Assembly (NCBI RefSeq): GCF_932274485.2
Contig: NC_065887.2
Span: 9,272,001-9,336,000 of the forward strand
Direction: 5' to 3'
DNA length: 64,000 nt
DNA from: Patella vulgata
Lineage: Eukaryota; Mollusca; Gastropoda; Patellidae
A model generated the notes under the pieces. It saw only the letters and a list, made by a program, of their open reading frames with translations. It did no database searches and was not told the DNA's origin. A program made the translations under genes and the position numbers. Of the stretch, positions 20,815-33,179 are shown piece after piece. The number at the start of each line of letters is the position of its first letter. The stretch's first letter is position 1.

Positions 20815-23800
20815 CTTCCAATGTTATTCCGTCTTATACGCCAAGAAGTCTGTTTTATAAACGTTTTTATTTTTTCCTTATATGGTGTTATATTTATAAT
20901 ACCCAGTCTTTACAGTTCTATATGTTTAAAATATCACATTTATTTAAGTTCGTTTTTGTTTGATATAATATCAAAGAATTAATCCACATCAAACACTACA
21001 TTTGTTGTAAGAATGAAAATAGTTTAAAATACGCTTCAAATTATACGCAATTCCCTTTTAAAGCACAATTATAGCTTTCAGAAATGTATAGGTGTTCCAC
21101 ACCTCGGCTCCATAACTCTACAGTCCACCAAACTTTCAATGAATAATTCCTTTGCAGGCTATAACTATAAAAGTTCTCCATACTTCCAATGAATAATTCA
21201 GTTTCCGGTTGCTATAAAAGTGCTTTAAACCTCCAATCATTTGTTGTTGAAATCACCTGAACTAAACAATTTTATTATTAAATGTTGTTGACGTGAATGC
21301 AATGGTCCCATATGCAATTCAAAACGTTAAGACCTTTACGATTACCTACGGGGGCCTATTGGTGCCATAGTTAATTTATACCTTTGTCTAGTAATATATC
21401 TCATACGCGAAAGATTCACTCGTAATACAATAAACGAGCCTTTCGCAATGAATGCTACTGTAATTAAAAAAAAAAACCCAAACAAACCATGAAACACGTT
21501 TCCTCTGTGGGAAATGATAAACAAAATATATATTTGGGTCGGCGATGTGGACTCCAAAAAAATAGGAGTAAACGTAAACACGGGTATTTTCTTTTTCTTA
21601 GTAATACCACCTTAAATGTCATGTATTAATAATAATAATAATGACTTTATTTAAGAAGGGCTGAAGATTGGGCTATAATAGCTTTTGTAACCTCCTGCCC
21701 TTCATAGAGAATATAATACAAAATATATAGACTGAAAAATTAAATAACACACCAAAATAATTTACAACAGAGAGGGGGAAAATATACAAAATAAGATTAA
21801 ATATTGTGCGTAGTTCGTCTTGTGCGTGTTTTGAAGTACAGATAATTCAACACCTAATATAATAATGTTACAGTAATAGAGATAAGTTGTGGTTAGTTGA
21901 TCTCTGTATTCTTGTTCATTAAACTCATTTATAATTGATTGCAATCACCATTGGGAATATAAACTAGCCCCTGCAAATCATCACCACAATGCAATTAGTA
22001 AATTATGAATTCCCTTGGCGGCGTTATGGAAGTCAAAATGGGACAATATCAATGATTTGTGTTTCCATACATTCTTATGTCAACATTCAATGCACAAAAT
22101 CAACACGTTAAACAAGAAATTGAACAAGTGTTTCGTTTTTCGGTGTTTTATCGGAAACAAATTATTTGTTAATTTTACACGACATAGGAATATATTCCTT
22201 GGTTTCCAAAAGTATTTTCTAAAAAATTGGAATTTGAACCCTTCAGAAAATAATTTCCACGTTTCAGAAAGTCTTAAATCTTGAAATAAAAAATGTAGAA
22301 AAATTCGATGAATTACCAACATTATTACACGTGAGAGCGTTGGTGGTATGTGTACAACCTTGGTACGACATAATATGCTACAATGAATATCGATAAACTA
22401 AATCGTGTGAATTTTACAGTTTTATATTTTGGACAACAGAAACTATTAAGAATTAAAACTTACATCTGTATGATATTTTGGCCGTGTTTTTCAAACATAA
22501 TCTACATTTTTAAAAGAAAATGAATACACGGCATGTAGCGCTTCACGGCCTTACTCAAACGACGGAAATTGTGACGATTTATGAACTTTAGTACTAGACT
22601 GTAAATTATTATCGAATTTAAAAGTATTTAACTTTAAAATTAATATATCCAAAAATGTGAAATATAATCTCCATAAACCTCTTTACTGCAATGCAATTTG
22701 CTTCTAAAGCTTATCACTCTGTGCTCCTCTGCGTTATTTTATTCAAGTACATGTAAGTTTTCATTAAAAAAAAATAATAATTCCAGAATAAATTATCTCC
22801 AAAACTAATTGAAGTTAGTCATAAGTTACCAGGCAAACCGTAAATAAATTAAAATAATACATATTTTGATTTACTGAAGGGTATACATCTATTTATAGCT
22901 TCAACAATATTACACAGGTGGTTGTGTAATGACCGGCTTTTCCATATTTCCTTATCATTTTAGTTCACGGTTTGTGATACACTGTCATCTTTAACCATAG
23001 CCTGTTATTATATAGCATATTTTATATCCGTTGATGTTCCGACATCGTAATAACCCGTATGTCATATTTGCCTTTTATTCTATAGTACTTTAACAATTAG
23101 ACGCTTTATTTTATGTCCGTTACCAATTTGTGGTCGATTTCATGGGCGCGGCCATTGTTGTTTACATCTTCGGACGTCACTTCCGGTAGTCTCGATCAGT
23201 CCATAGCAACCTTCACAGTAACGGCGGGTTTTACAAATTATTTACATCACAAGCGTTTAATTCATTACTGTTTATATATTACCACTGCTATTATATTGTA
23301 CATCATTAAAGTAGTTTTGCATTTCATTATATTTTTCATTCACGTATTTTACTCATATGTATTATATTTTGTGGAATATTTCCCACTGTTTCCAACCTTT
23401 CCCGTGAGCATTTCCAACGTCGTTGGAATCGGTGTCTCTATATAAGGTAACTAGAGCGCGCGGAATCGAGAGGTCCGTCAGAAGATTTTTCGTAATTAGA
23501 ATAGACAGGGTAGGGTTTCCTGAGGGGTGTTTTTCGTGTCATTTTTATAGATATATCTACCAAATCTTAGCAATTAGAAGTTTGTACCATTAAATGGTGA
23601 GTTCATTGGATACTACATGCACTATAGTATAGTCAAGATTATTATTTTCTATTTCTTAGTTGATTCTGGATATGAATCAAAACTAAGGGGATTTGTTTCG
23701 TCCAGGATTTGGACGTACAGAGTTATTTTAGACTTAGGCAGTAGGGGAAAACAACACCGTGAGTTTATATGTATGTATAATGCATTTCAGAATAGTTCGT

Positions 23801-24405
23801 ATAATGATTAATGATTTTATGGTTTATTGATTGTAATTCACATGTCATTTCATCATTTGCATAAATAAATTAAAGTCTGTTTTTTACATAAAGTGGTTTA
23901 TTTATACTTGGATAATTTGGTTCGTCAAACCAGTTAACGCTGTTCAGGACAATCACTTATCCGTATAGTTTGAAAGGCTGATTTGGCGTACTATAGGCCC
24001 AAGCAATTGTTACTTGGTTCGTCGTCCGTGACCGTCAAGCTCGGCACCGTCACAGTTGGGCGGGCACCCCCACCTGGAAAAGGGAGAAAATACGATTTTA
24101 AATAGCATAAATAACTGTATTAAGATAACTGTTTTATTATAAAAGTATTACTATTGAAAAAAATAATGTTAAATTTGTAGGAAATTCGCCGGGAATATTG
24201 ATACGCTTAAAGCCATGCGTGAACTTAACAATTGCCGGTACCGCAAGTATAGTAGGCCTAATTCATTAGTACACATTTTCCAATAACAGAGTCTTAGGAA
24301 AAACTATAAACATATTATATGAATATGGATTTTTTAATTCAGTACCGTATTGTTTTTATAGACTTTATACAATGCAAAAGAATATTTCGAGAAAACTTTG
24401 TTTAA
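20815..24405. other. Intergenic, no gene recognised
   Basis: 3.6 kb of AT-rich spacer. It includes an AAT run at 21629-21643 and a repeat at about 22375-22640 that is related to 43165-43335 (shared ATCGATAAACTA, GATAACAGAAACTATT-type and AAAAGTATTTAAC segments). Open frames here lack domains. Confidence 0.5.
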
Positions 24406-24512
24406 TAGTAGAGGACCCTACCACAGAATCCGTGACCAATCTCCCAGTATCATGGTTTGAAGGTTGATTTTAGATGATTTGAGGATGCTGAACAAAATGA
24501 GCGGGGGGACCC

Positions 24513-25668
24513 CTCGCAAAAATGTGGGCTAACTCCGCCAGAGGCAAAAATCCAAGATGGCTGCCATCGGGCTCCCGCGAAACCATAATATGGCGTATAT
24601 TTGCTCATATACAACCTACAAATGTGTTCTTGGTATCTAAATATATGTTTTTGGGGTCAAGGAATCTATTTATGATGTCTGAAGTAGGTTTCATTAGGGA
24701 ATTTATCTAAAAAAACCAGCGGCTGCCAGGCAGGATACGCCCACATTTTCGAGAGATGGATAGAGAAGAAGCTAACAAGAAAGTAATTTTTCCTACAATC
24801 AAAGGCCATAATTCAGGAAATTACGATTCGATATGCGCAAATATCGAAATGAACTGAGCTCTTTGTGTTATAAACTTACATTTCAAGTTTCAAGAAAATC
24901 GGATAAAAATTGTGACCTCTATAGGGTCCACAACCTTGATATACCCTATATTTACGCTAGTTGAGAACGAATGGCGGCCATTTTGTCTGTCAATTTTGGG
25001 CCGATTTTCACGAAATTCGAACCCAGTCGCCCTTAGGGTGTAATGGTGATATAATAATACGGGTTTTTAAATCCGATAAAAATTATGACCCTCGCAAAAA
25101 TGTGGGCTAACTCCGCCAGAGGCAAAAATCCAAGATGGCCGCCATCGGGCTCCCGCGAATCCATAATATGGCGTATATTTGCTCATATACAACCTACAAA
25201 TGTGTTCTTGGTGTCTAAATATATGTTTTTGGGGTCAAGGAATCTATTTAAGATGTCTGAAGTAGGTTTCATTAGGGAATTTATCTAAAAAAAACAGCGG
25301 CTGCCAGGCAGGATACGCCCACATTTTCGAGAGATGGATAATGAAGAAGCTAACAAGAAAGTGATTTTTCCTACAATCAAAGGCCATAATTCAGGAAATT
25401 ACGATTCGATATGCGCAAATATCGAAATGAACTGAGCTCTTTGTGTTATAAACTTACATTTCAAGTTTCAAGAAAATCGGATAAAAATTGTGACCTCTAT
25501 AGGGTCCACAACCTTGATATACCATATTTTTACGCTAGTTGAGAACGAATGGCGGCCGTTTTGTCTGTCAATTTTGGGCCGATTTTCACGAAATTCGAAC
25601 CCAGTCGCCCTTAGGGTGTAATGGTGATATAATAATACGGGTTTTTAAATCCGATAAAAATTATGACC
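24513..25668. repeat. 578-bp near-identical tandem duplication
   Basis: 24513-25090 and 25091-25668 differ at only a handful of positions. Each copy contains part of the left terminal repeat (CTCGCAAAAATGTGGGC...) and part of the ATACGCCC element. The near-identity indicates a recent event or assembly duplication. Confidence 0.9.
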
Positions 25669-26410
25669 CTTTTGGTCCAGAAGCTAAAAACGCGATTTTT
25701 CGTACAATCAGGGGCCATAATTCAGGAAGTTATGGTCCGATATGCGCGAATATAGACAGAAACCGAGATCGTTTGGTTTTAAACTTACATTTCAAGTTTC
25801 AAGAAAATAGGATAAAAATTGTGACCTATATAGGGTCCACAACCTTGATATACCATATTTTTTACGCTACTTTTGAACGAACGGCGGTCATTTTGTCTGT
25901 CAATTTTGGACCGATTTTTACGAAATTCGAACTCAGTCGTCCTTAGGGTGTAACGGTGATATAATAATAGGTTTTTTTAAATCGGATAAAAATTATGACT
26001 TCTATAGGGTCCACAAGCTAAAAACGCGATTTTTCGTACAATCAGGGGCCATAATTCAGGAAGTTATGGTCCGATATGCGCGAATATCCAAAGGAACCGA
26101 GATCTTTGGGTTATAAACTTACATTTCAAGTTTCAACAAAATCGGATAAAAATTGTGACCTCTATTATAGGGTCCTCAAGCTAAAACCGTGATTTTTCGT
26201 ATAAACAGAGGCCATATTATATAATCCATGGTTTCGATTCGATATAGGCCAATATCGAAAGCAGCCGAGATCTTTTGGAGATAAACCTATATTTCAATTA
26301 TTGTCAAAATCGGATAAGAATTGTGACCTGTAGAGTGTCCACAAACAATTGTGGACGGTGGACGGACAGGGGCGACGACAATATACGTCCACATGAAAAT
26401 GTGGGCGTAT
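24735..26410 (+). mobile_element. Non-autonomous element with 16-bp inverted ends and internal ~150-200 bp repeats
   Basis: It is bounded by ATACGCCCACATTTTC and its inverse GAAAATGTGGGCGTAT. The interior repeats a module several times: CCATAATTCAGGAA, CGATATGCGC(A/G)AATAT, ACTTACATTTCAAGTTTC, ATCGGATAAAAATTGTGACC, TAGGGTCCACAA. Before the right end comes GGACGGACAGGGGCGACGAC. The same ends and modules occur at 34711-35634 (reverse) and 42229-42455 (right end only). There is no coding capacity. It resembles tandem-repeat-bearing MITE or Helitron-derived elements of molluscs. The class is unproven. Confidence 0.75.
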
Positions 26411-26527
26411 AAAAATTGAGAGATTGCTGAAATTGAAGTCTGAACTTATGTATTATTTTTATTACTCAAACAGATATATATCACACAGGTCATAGAAACA
26501 TTATAATTATTGGTATCAATTTTCATC

Positions 26528-27939
26528 ATCATTATTATCATCATCATCAGCAGCGTCATCGTCAAAGTCGCCACCAGAATCACTTTCTCCTAAACCGGTA
26601 TCTGTTTGCATGTGATGTTGTCTGACTTCACTCAGATACCTGGGTAGAGCTGGCTGTGTATATCTCACTGGTATGCACATATCATTGTCAAGGGTGCACC
26701 CATGGTTGATGGGAGTTGGGGTGGATCTGCCTTGTGGAAATTCAGCATCATGAAGGTCTGATAATTGACTCTTTTAAACTTGAGGTCATGTGAATTTCTG
26801 TGTGGTGGAAGTCTGAGTGTTGATTTTTGCTTTATCATTTCTGTCCATTCTGTCGTGCACGTGCATCTCCCAGGGTTTGGCTGCGTTTGTCATTATAAAT
26901 AAACTTGATGGTGAACATTGCCATTTCATCCAGTACAACTTGTGGTACAGGGAGTGACTTGCCAACTGAGCGTAGAATTGCACGTGCATCCTCTGAAGCA
27001 GTTACTTTGTCATAAATTGTTTGCCATGTGCAAAGAAGGCTGCTGTCGTATCACACCCACTGTGAATATGTAGTGGAATAATGATATCTGCTATCTCTTT
27101 GGGACATAGAGAATAATGTCCTGTTTGCGTTTGATTGCTAGATCACCGTCGATCGTGTTTGCAACATATGCGGATAAAACAAGTATGTCTGTGTCCTCTG
27201 CATCGATGACAACTAATGTCTGTATTCCTGATCTTCTAATTCTTGAATATACAAAGAATATGACAGTATCTGCTTCAATGTGGTCACACTCATAGTTCCC
27301 ATATCTGTTCCCATCAGGCATAGTCCAACATTTTGGCCCAACAGAATACACACACTTTGTGTTGGGGTAAACCTTACACAGCATATTAAACTCAGTTTGA
27401 AGGAATTTCTGTAGACGTTCTTTGTTTGCATGATTGCGCAAAAATTCCCGAAAGACTCTGGGTGATGGGAATTTGTCTGCTGCTCTAATGAATACATTTT
27501 TAGGTCCTTGTAAGTTGCCAGAACGCAGGTTACGTTCACTGTCCTTGATTGTGAAAGGTAAGTCATATCGGTCATTTATAAGCACAATCTCTGACGCATG
27601 TCTGTGTCTCAAGGTAATTACAGTGAACATCATTGAAGCATAATCTTTCCATGTAAAGCTAGTCTCGTCGGATCGCTGACGATCTTCAAGGGGAGTTGCC
27701 AGGTGCCACATCAATCCCATGTCAAGAATTGTAATGTACCCATTGGGTAATAGATCAATAGGCTGTATATGAAACTTGGTCACCAGTTTAGACTTTTGTG
27801 TTTTCCTCATTGTGCTATTGATGTTGAATATTGGCAAACATTCATCTGTTACTCGATAATCCATGACATCGACTAAGTGGAATTTCTCATCATGGGCCTC
27901 TGGAAGAGCAACAATAGTTGACATCGCCTTGTGTTCCAT
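26528..27939 (-). pseudogene. Decayed transposon-associated protein with a PIN/FEN-like segment
   Basis: The 282-residue open part (27939-27091) contains KDYASMMFTVITLRHRHASE, CDHIEADTVIFFVYSRIRRS and TLVVIDAEDTDILVLSAYVA. The protein family can be followed further in other registers to about 26528: HSGCDTT...FFAHGKQF, then SEDARAILRSVGKSLP, and an Asp-rich tail GDFDDD before a stop. The acidic pattern EADT...DxEDTDILVL and H-SGCDTT match uncharacterised proteins that are very frequent in transposon-rich invertebrate genomes and look like a PIN/FEN1-type nuclease fold. That assignment is from memory of the family pattern. At least two frameshifts separate the parts, so this copy is not functional. 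Confidence 0.65.
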
Positions 27940-27960
27940 GGCCTCGGTTTTGGTGATGGT

Positions 27961-28494
27961 CAGAGGCCCATGATGAGAAATTCCACTTAGTGGATGTCAT
28001 GGATTATCGAGTAACAGATCAATGTTTGCCACTATCTGCTTCAGAGGATGCACGTGCAATTCTACGCTCAGTTGGCAAGTCACTCCCTATACCACAAGTT
28101 GTACTGGATGAAATGGCAATGTTCACCATCAAGTTTATTTATAATGACAAGCGCAGCCAAACCCTGGGAGATGCGCGTGCACGAAAATGGACATAATGAA
28201 AAAGTAAAAATCAACACTCAGACTTCCACCAGACAGAAATTCACATGACCTCAAGATTAAAAGAGTCAATTATCAGACCTTCATGATGCTGAATTTCCAC
28301 AAGGCAGATCCACCTCCAACTCCCATCAACCATGGGTGCACCCTTGACAATGATATGTGCATACCAGTGAGATATACACAGCCAGCTTTACCCAGGTATC
28401 TGAGTGAAGTCAGACAACATCGCTTGCAAAAAGATACCGGTTTAGGAGAAAGAGATTCTGGTGGCGACTTTGACGATGATGATGATGATTTTTA
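27961..28494 (+). pseudogene. Inverted, internally deleted copy of the same gene
   Basis: It reads EAHDEKFHLVDVMDYRVTD and CLP like the minus-strand gene, then jumps directly to SASEDARAILRSVGKSLP. About 830 bp of the gene body are therefore missing. It continues through QTLGDARARKW to an Asp-rich end GDFDDDDDDF and a stop, immediately followed by the right terminal repeat. It faces the full copy head-to-head across about 20 bp at 27940-27960. Confidence 0.75.
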
Positions 28495-28799
28495 GATAAA
28501 TTCCCTAATGAAACCTACTTCTAACATCATAAATAGATTCCTTGACCCCAAAAACATATATTTAGACACCAAGAAGAACTCATTTTTAGGTTTATATGAG
28601 CAAATATACGCCATATTATTGTTTCGCGGGAGCCCGATGGCGGCCATCTTGGATTTTTGCCTTGGGCGGAGTTAGACCACATTTCTGCGAGGGGTCCCCC
28701 CCGCTCATTTTGTTCAGCATCCTCAAATCATCTAAAATCAACCTTCAAACCATGATACTGGGAGATTGGTCACGGATTCTGTGGTAGGGTCCCCTACTA

Positions 28800-29224
28800 T
28801 AAAGATTTGGTTCAAAATTTCTGCTATGCATGACAAAAGTCCTTAGCAACGAGATTGTTATAATAAAAATGCCTAACTGCCACAAAACTTGGCACAATTA
28901 AAAATTTCGAAATTTGGTTTTGCCCATTTTCGAATACTTTATCATGTTATAATTCAGCCAAACATACTTTACTAGCAAGAAAACATCGATAAAGGCGTTT
29001 AGTAAACAGTAGTTTACTCAAGTAGGTCAACTTACTTTTAAACAAAGCCATAAATTGACCAATTTCGCTGAATAATGTAGCCATTTCGGCGACGGGAAAC
29101 TCTGCATGTAACCTATACCAAACAACCCGCGAAATCCTCGCTTTCTATTTATAATACTCATTATACAAGTCAACACCACTACTCAGCCAATAGCAGCGTT
29201 TAACAAGCCTCCAGTGAGGCTGAT
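28800..29224. other. Non-coding spacer
   Basis: AT-rich DNA between the inverted-repeat unit and the next element. No frame or repeat is recognised. Confidence 0.4.
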
Positions 29225-30013
29225 GTCCCCCGCCGAAATCCCAAAATATAAAGATTACGCATATTAATTAATCGCACATTTACTTTTTTCAAAGGTATCA
29301 AGCATTTAAACTGATTATCAACTATACATCACGCTCTATCAGATAGAATCAAAGTTATATTGTACCAAAGCATCGACCAATGAAATGTCTTAGCTCTCGT
29401 TTAGCTTTAGCTCGAAATGTTAATCATTGAACCCAGTCAAGACATTCACCTAATGAACATCTACATCAAGTTTAAACATTCTACCTTAATTCAAAGCAGA
29501 TTTGTTACGTTCCAAAGTCTTGACCAATCATATTGCTTATCGCGCTATAGCCTAAGCAGAAAATTCTCAGCATCGAACTTAGTCAAGGTAATGATATAAT
29601 GAATCTATACTCGTTTCGTCATCACTCTCACTAAATTAAAACCAAAGTTATCGTGTCCCAAAGCATCAACCAATCAGATTGCTTATCTCTGTTTACCGTC
29701 AGCAGACAATATTTATCATCGAACTCCATCAAGGCATTCATCCAATGAACGAGTACACCAAGTTTGAACATTCTATCCCAATTAGAAGGAGAGTTATTGT
29801 GTTCCAAAGTATCGACCAATCAAATTGCTTATCGCTCTGCTTACCCTAAGCAGAAAATGCTCATCTTCGACCTCCATCAAGGCACTGACCTAATAAACAC
29901 CCACACCAAGTTTGAACATTCTAGCTCAGTTAGGAGGAGAGGTATTTTTCAAAAAAGTATGAAGGGCAGATAGACGGACGAACCCGTTTTAATAGTCCCC
30001 TGCTTTCTTCGAA
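29225..30013. mobile_element. Tandem-repeat element with GTCCCCCGCC inverted ends
   Basis: The left end GTCCCCCGCCGAAA mirrors the right end TTCGAAAGGCGGGGGAC. The interior has about four ~130-bp units sharing CAAGTTTGAACATTCTA, CCAAAG(T/C)(A/C)TCGACCAATC, TTGCTTATC and CTAAGCAGAAAAT. Just before the right end is AGACGGACGAACCCGTTT. The architecture parallels the ATACGCCC family. No protein is encoded. Confidence 0.7.
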
Positions 30014-31011
30014 AGGCGGGGGACAAAAATAGTAAACAATCCAGCCTTGTTGCTAAGTCGGGACGGTCGTGACCCGCCTATCGCGACGTCTGATTCGTTG
30101 AACTTTGCTATTGTAGTCTGTAAATGTAAACAACCAAGATGACGACCGCCTTAAGTTTTCTGATGAGTGGAGCATTCCTTTAAGTTTTCGTCAACAGACA
30201 GAAAATTATAAAGTTATGAATGAAACCTGTAGTCAATTTTAAGAAAAACTGCGTTGTTTTTAATAGTAAACAAACCCCTCTTGTTTAAATGGCGCATTCG
30301 AAAGAGCAAACCCTGGCGATTAGTATGAACGGTTGACAGCTTGTGGTTTGTCTGCATCGACCAGTGTCCAGTGGAATGATTTCGTGTTGGGTCATTTCTG
30401 TGACAACGTTGAACGGAACTTTCTTCCTCAGACAAATCGGATGAATCAGGGCGATTTGTGTGTGTGTGGAGGAGGGGGGGGGGGGTACTTTATACGATGA
30501 CAGGCCTTATTTGTCTGAAACTCGCACGTCGGGTTTAGTGAGATCCACTCTTGTGCCGATGAGGGCACCTGCTGCCCGGACAGTGGCATGTCATATGTAG
30601 TGACATCCTGGCTAACATGGATGATGACAAGTTAACTGAACTTCAGAAAATAAGACAGTTTTCTTGTAAATGCAAACTGAACGACCTGGAGTGTTGTAGA
30701 TTATTTGATGGAGAATTTATTTATAACTTAAGAATTAAAATGACCGCTATGGCTGATTTTAAGTAGGACCTAATCTTGCTGAGAAATGTGAGTTGTACTT
30801 TGAGAAACACCCTGCTTTTGCAAGTTCTAGCAAAAAAGTCCCGCCCCCCCCCCCCCCCGCAAAAATAAATAAATAAATTAAAATAACAGCAAAGACAGCG
30901 GACAGAATATATGATACATGGCAATCGAACGACTGTGCCGAGAGGCTTCCAAATTCATGCACTGGTAAGTAGCCTATTTCTTTTTTTAAAAACGGATATA
31001 GTACTTTCATT
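30014..31011. other. Intergenic, no gene recognised
   Basis: Contains a G-run (30473-30485) and a C-run (30842-30858). Open frames that cross these are artefacts of low complexity. Confidence 0.45.
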
Positions 31012-31025
31012 TCCATTACTGACTG

Positions 31026-31304
31026 GGGGGTTGGATGGCTGAATGGTTAGCGTGCGCGCGCTGTATCATAAAGTCTGTCATTGAGTCAACTGGCGTGGTT
31101 TCGATTCCCCGGTTGTACGTGACAAGGAGTAGGGTCGCCTGTCCAACTTCGTGGGTTTTCTCCGGGTCCTCCGGTTTCCTCCCACTACTAAAGACCCCTA
31201 CGCGCAAGCGAATTATGTAAATAAAATTAAACCATATGTTAGTCCCGAAATGACCTAGTTTGTGTCGAGTGGACGTTAAACCTCATTTCTCTCTCTCTCT
31301 CTCT
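31026..31304 (+). mobile_element. SINE-A copy, full length
   Basis: It starts at GGGTTGGATGGCTGAATGG, has a B-box-like GGTTTCGATTCCC, and ends in a CT run. A perfect 14-bp target duplication CCATTACTGACTGG lies at 31012-31025 and 31305-31318. Confidence 0.94.
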
Positions 31305-31318
31305 CCATTACTGACTGG

Positions 31319-32781
31319 TTGTTACTTTAAGTCGCTCATTACTTCTGACATAGTGCAAAGTGCACAGTTCAACCTCAAAATGCATCCCTGGCTGAGAATC
31401 CAGTGTACATGTCTTTATGTGCTGTGTGAATGAAGATAAGATTTTTTTACACACTCACATGTATTATGACCCTGGCCATCATCTTTCCACATTTTTGTGT
31501 TGGGTAGTACTTTTGCGAAGAAGATATATCGAATTTGATGACCGTGGTTTCCCTGGCTATCTTTCATATGTGACACAATTTTAAAAATTTTGTATTTTTC
31601 CCACTCAAATATCCCTTTTCAATTTCAGGACAACGTGCTGTAAAAATCCATTCTTTCTGAAACCTGTGGCGAACACTTCTTCCGTACATAGTATGTAGGG
31701 TGACTCGTGCACCGTGCAGAAAGTTGGTCTCGACACGGCGAATGTACACGCTTCGGTGGCTTATCTTGAAGTGATTTCTCGCATACACTACGCACTATGA
31801 TAACAGTCAGAGCCATCGCACGTGCAATTCTCTACACATCTATCAACTATTACAGCCGTAAAAAAATCTATTGTTGACGATTCTGAATAGCAGTAATATT
31901 TAGCTTATTAGTTATTACAGCAGCTTTAGAAATTACGTTCGTTTTATTTTTTAAATTGCTTTATCATTAACTGTACCATTAGGAGCTGCATCTTTTGGTT
32001 TAGTACAAATAATATCTCTGAAATACTTGCATTAGGCAAGAACAGGATACTAGCCGTAGTTTCATTTTACTTTTACAGGGTTCTTAATAAAACAATTGTT
32101 GAGTTGGCCAACGTGCGTGTTTCTAAATTCAATTTATTGTTCCAGCTTTCTGTTATGTTTCGTACAAAAAGTAGTCTTGATTATCCCAGCCTGTTAATCA
32201 AACGTAGAATGGTCGGTAGACTAGTTAAGCGAGACTACTTTCGAAACAAGGGCACTAACCTATTTTTCCCCACATGTACTCGGATGTTATGGCCGACACT
32301 CGGACCCATCTTTCAGTGTTTATTTATGTATGATTAAATGGTCATAGCTTATTAAGAAAGCGTTTGCGAGAGAACCATGCAGGGACCGGCACATGGTGGG
32401 TGACAGATTTTCACCATTTTGTTTATGTATGATGGGTAACCCCTTAAAACCCCACTACCACAATTTTAGATCAATCGTACTATTTTTAGAGTGTAGAAAA
32501 AAGTTTGAAAAAGACCGAAAAAAGCCCAAAAAATCATCATTTCTAGGCCACTTTTCAATTATGGCGTACAACTAAACTACGACGAGTAGATTAATATAAC
32601 TTTATAGGGTAGCAGATATGGCTAGTGAGTGAGTATACATTCTGAAAGTTTGATGGACTTTCATTGAGCGGTTTGTGGTATAGGGACTTAGTGCTGCAAG
32701 GTACCATAATAGCTCAATTTAGGTACGTTATTTTATTTTATCTATATCTCACCCACTGCGGGTTTAAGTATGTTTTTGGAA
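31319..32781. other. Intergenic, no gene recognised
   Basis: AT-rich spacer. A TTTATTTATGTATGAT-type segment recurs near 32318-32335 and 32420-32435. Nothing else is assignable. Confidence 0.4.
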
Positions 32782-32793
32782 TGCTGACGGAAA

Positions 32794-33167
32794 TGAAATG
32801 AAATGAAATGGGGTTTAACGTCCTACTGTTCTGCTCCTCATCTGGGCTAATGAAGACGGGCATACGCCATACAGTGTGCTATGAGGGAAATTTTGCCCGG
32901 ACAGCGGCACTACGGCCTACTCTTATATCGAATTCCAACTGCCAAGGGATCTTTTACGTGCACGCCAATGTGTACACGGGACCTCGGTTTTTCGTCCCAT
33001 CCGAACGACTAGACAGCTTTCCTTGTCAGCCCTTCCGTCCTGCATCACTGACAAGGGAGAACCACGCCGGAAAATCTGGATGAACTTTCTCGGCCAATGC
33101 AGGGATCGAACACCCGACCTCCAGGCTAGCGAGCTAGCGTCTTACCCACTTAGCCACGTGATCCCCC
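32794..33167 (-). mobile_element. SINE-B copy, near full length
   Basis: A minus-oriented SINE-B from its ATTTC tail (AAATGAAATG, left) to the tRNA-like head (GGATCACGTGGCTAAGTGGG in sense orientation, right). The B-box-like GGTCGGGTGTTCGATCCC is intact. A 12-bp target duplication TGCTGACGGAAA lies at 32782-32793 and 33168-33179. Confidence 0.92.
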
Positions 33168-33179
33168 TGCTGACGGAAA

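Larger units (their letters stand above)
24406..28799. mobile_element. 4.4-kb transposon-like unit with ~300-bp terminal inverted repeats and inverted gene copies
   Basis: 24406-24710 and 28495-28799 are inverted repeats, starting TAGTAG(A/G)GGACCCTACC. Each outer edge is flanked by TAA, so a 3-bp target duplication is possible. Inside lie, left to right, another repeat element (24735-26410), the gene described at 26528-27939 (minus), and a shortened inverted copy of the same gene (27961-28494, plus) whose 3' end abuts the right repeat directly. The unit is therefore an imperfect palindrome of 'gene plus downstream flank'. No DDE or tyrosine transposase is recognised. A TAA/TWA duplication would fit the PIF/Harbinger type, but that is weak. 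Confidence 0.75.

Noticed and set aside
24522-25946. Frames at 24522, 25085 and 25539 on the plus strand with matching translations
   Set aside because: They come from the tandem duplication of terminal-repeat and MITE DNA and are not genes.
30759-31016. Gly-rich frames across the C-run near 30850
   Set aside because: Low-complexity artefact. The upstream and downstream parts have no domain.
32794-33167. tRNA gene suggested by intact A- and B-box-like sequence (also at 50127 and in SINE-A copies)
   Set aside because: These are SINE heads: they continue into SINE bodies, have target duplications, and do not fold as complete tRNAs with a clean acceptor stem as far as I can judge by eye.
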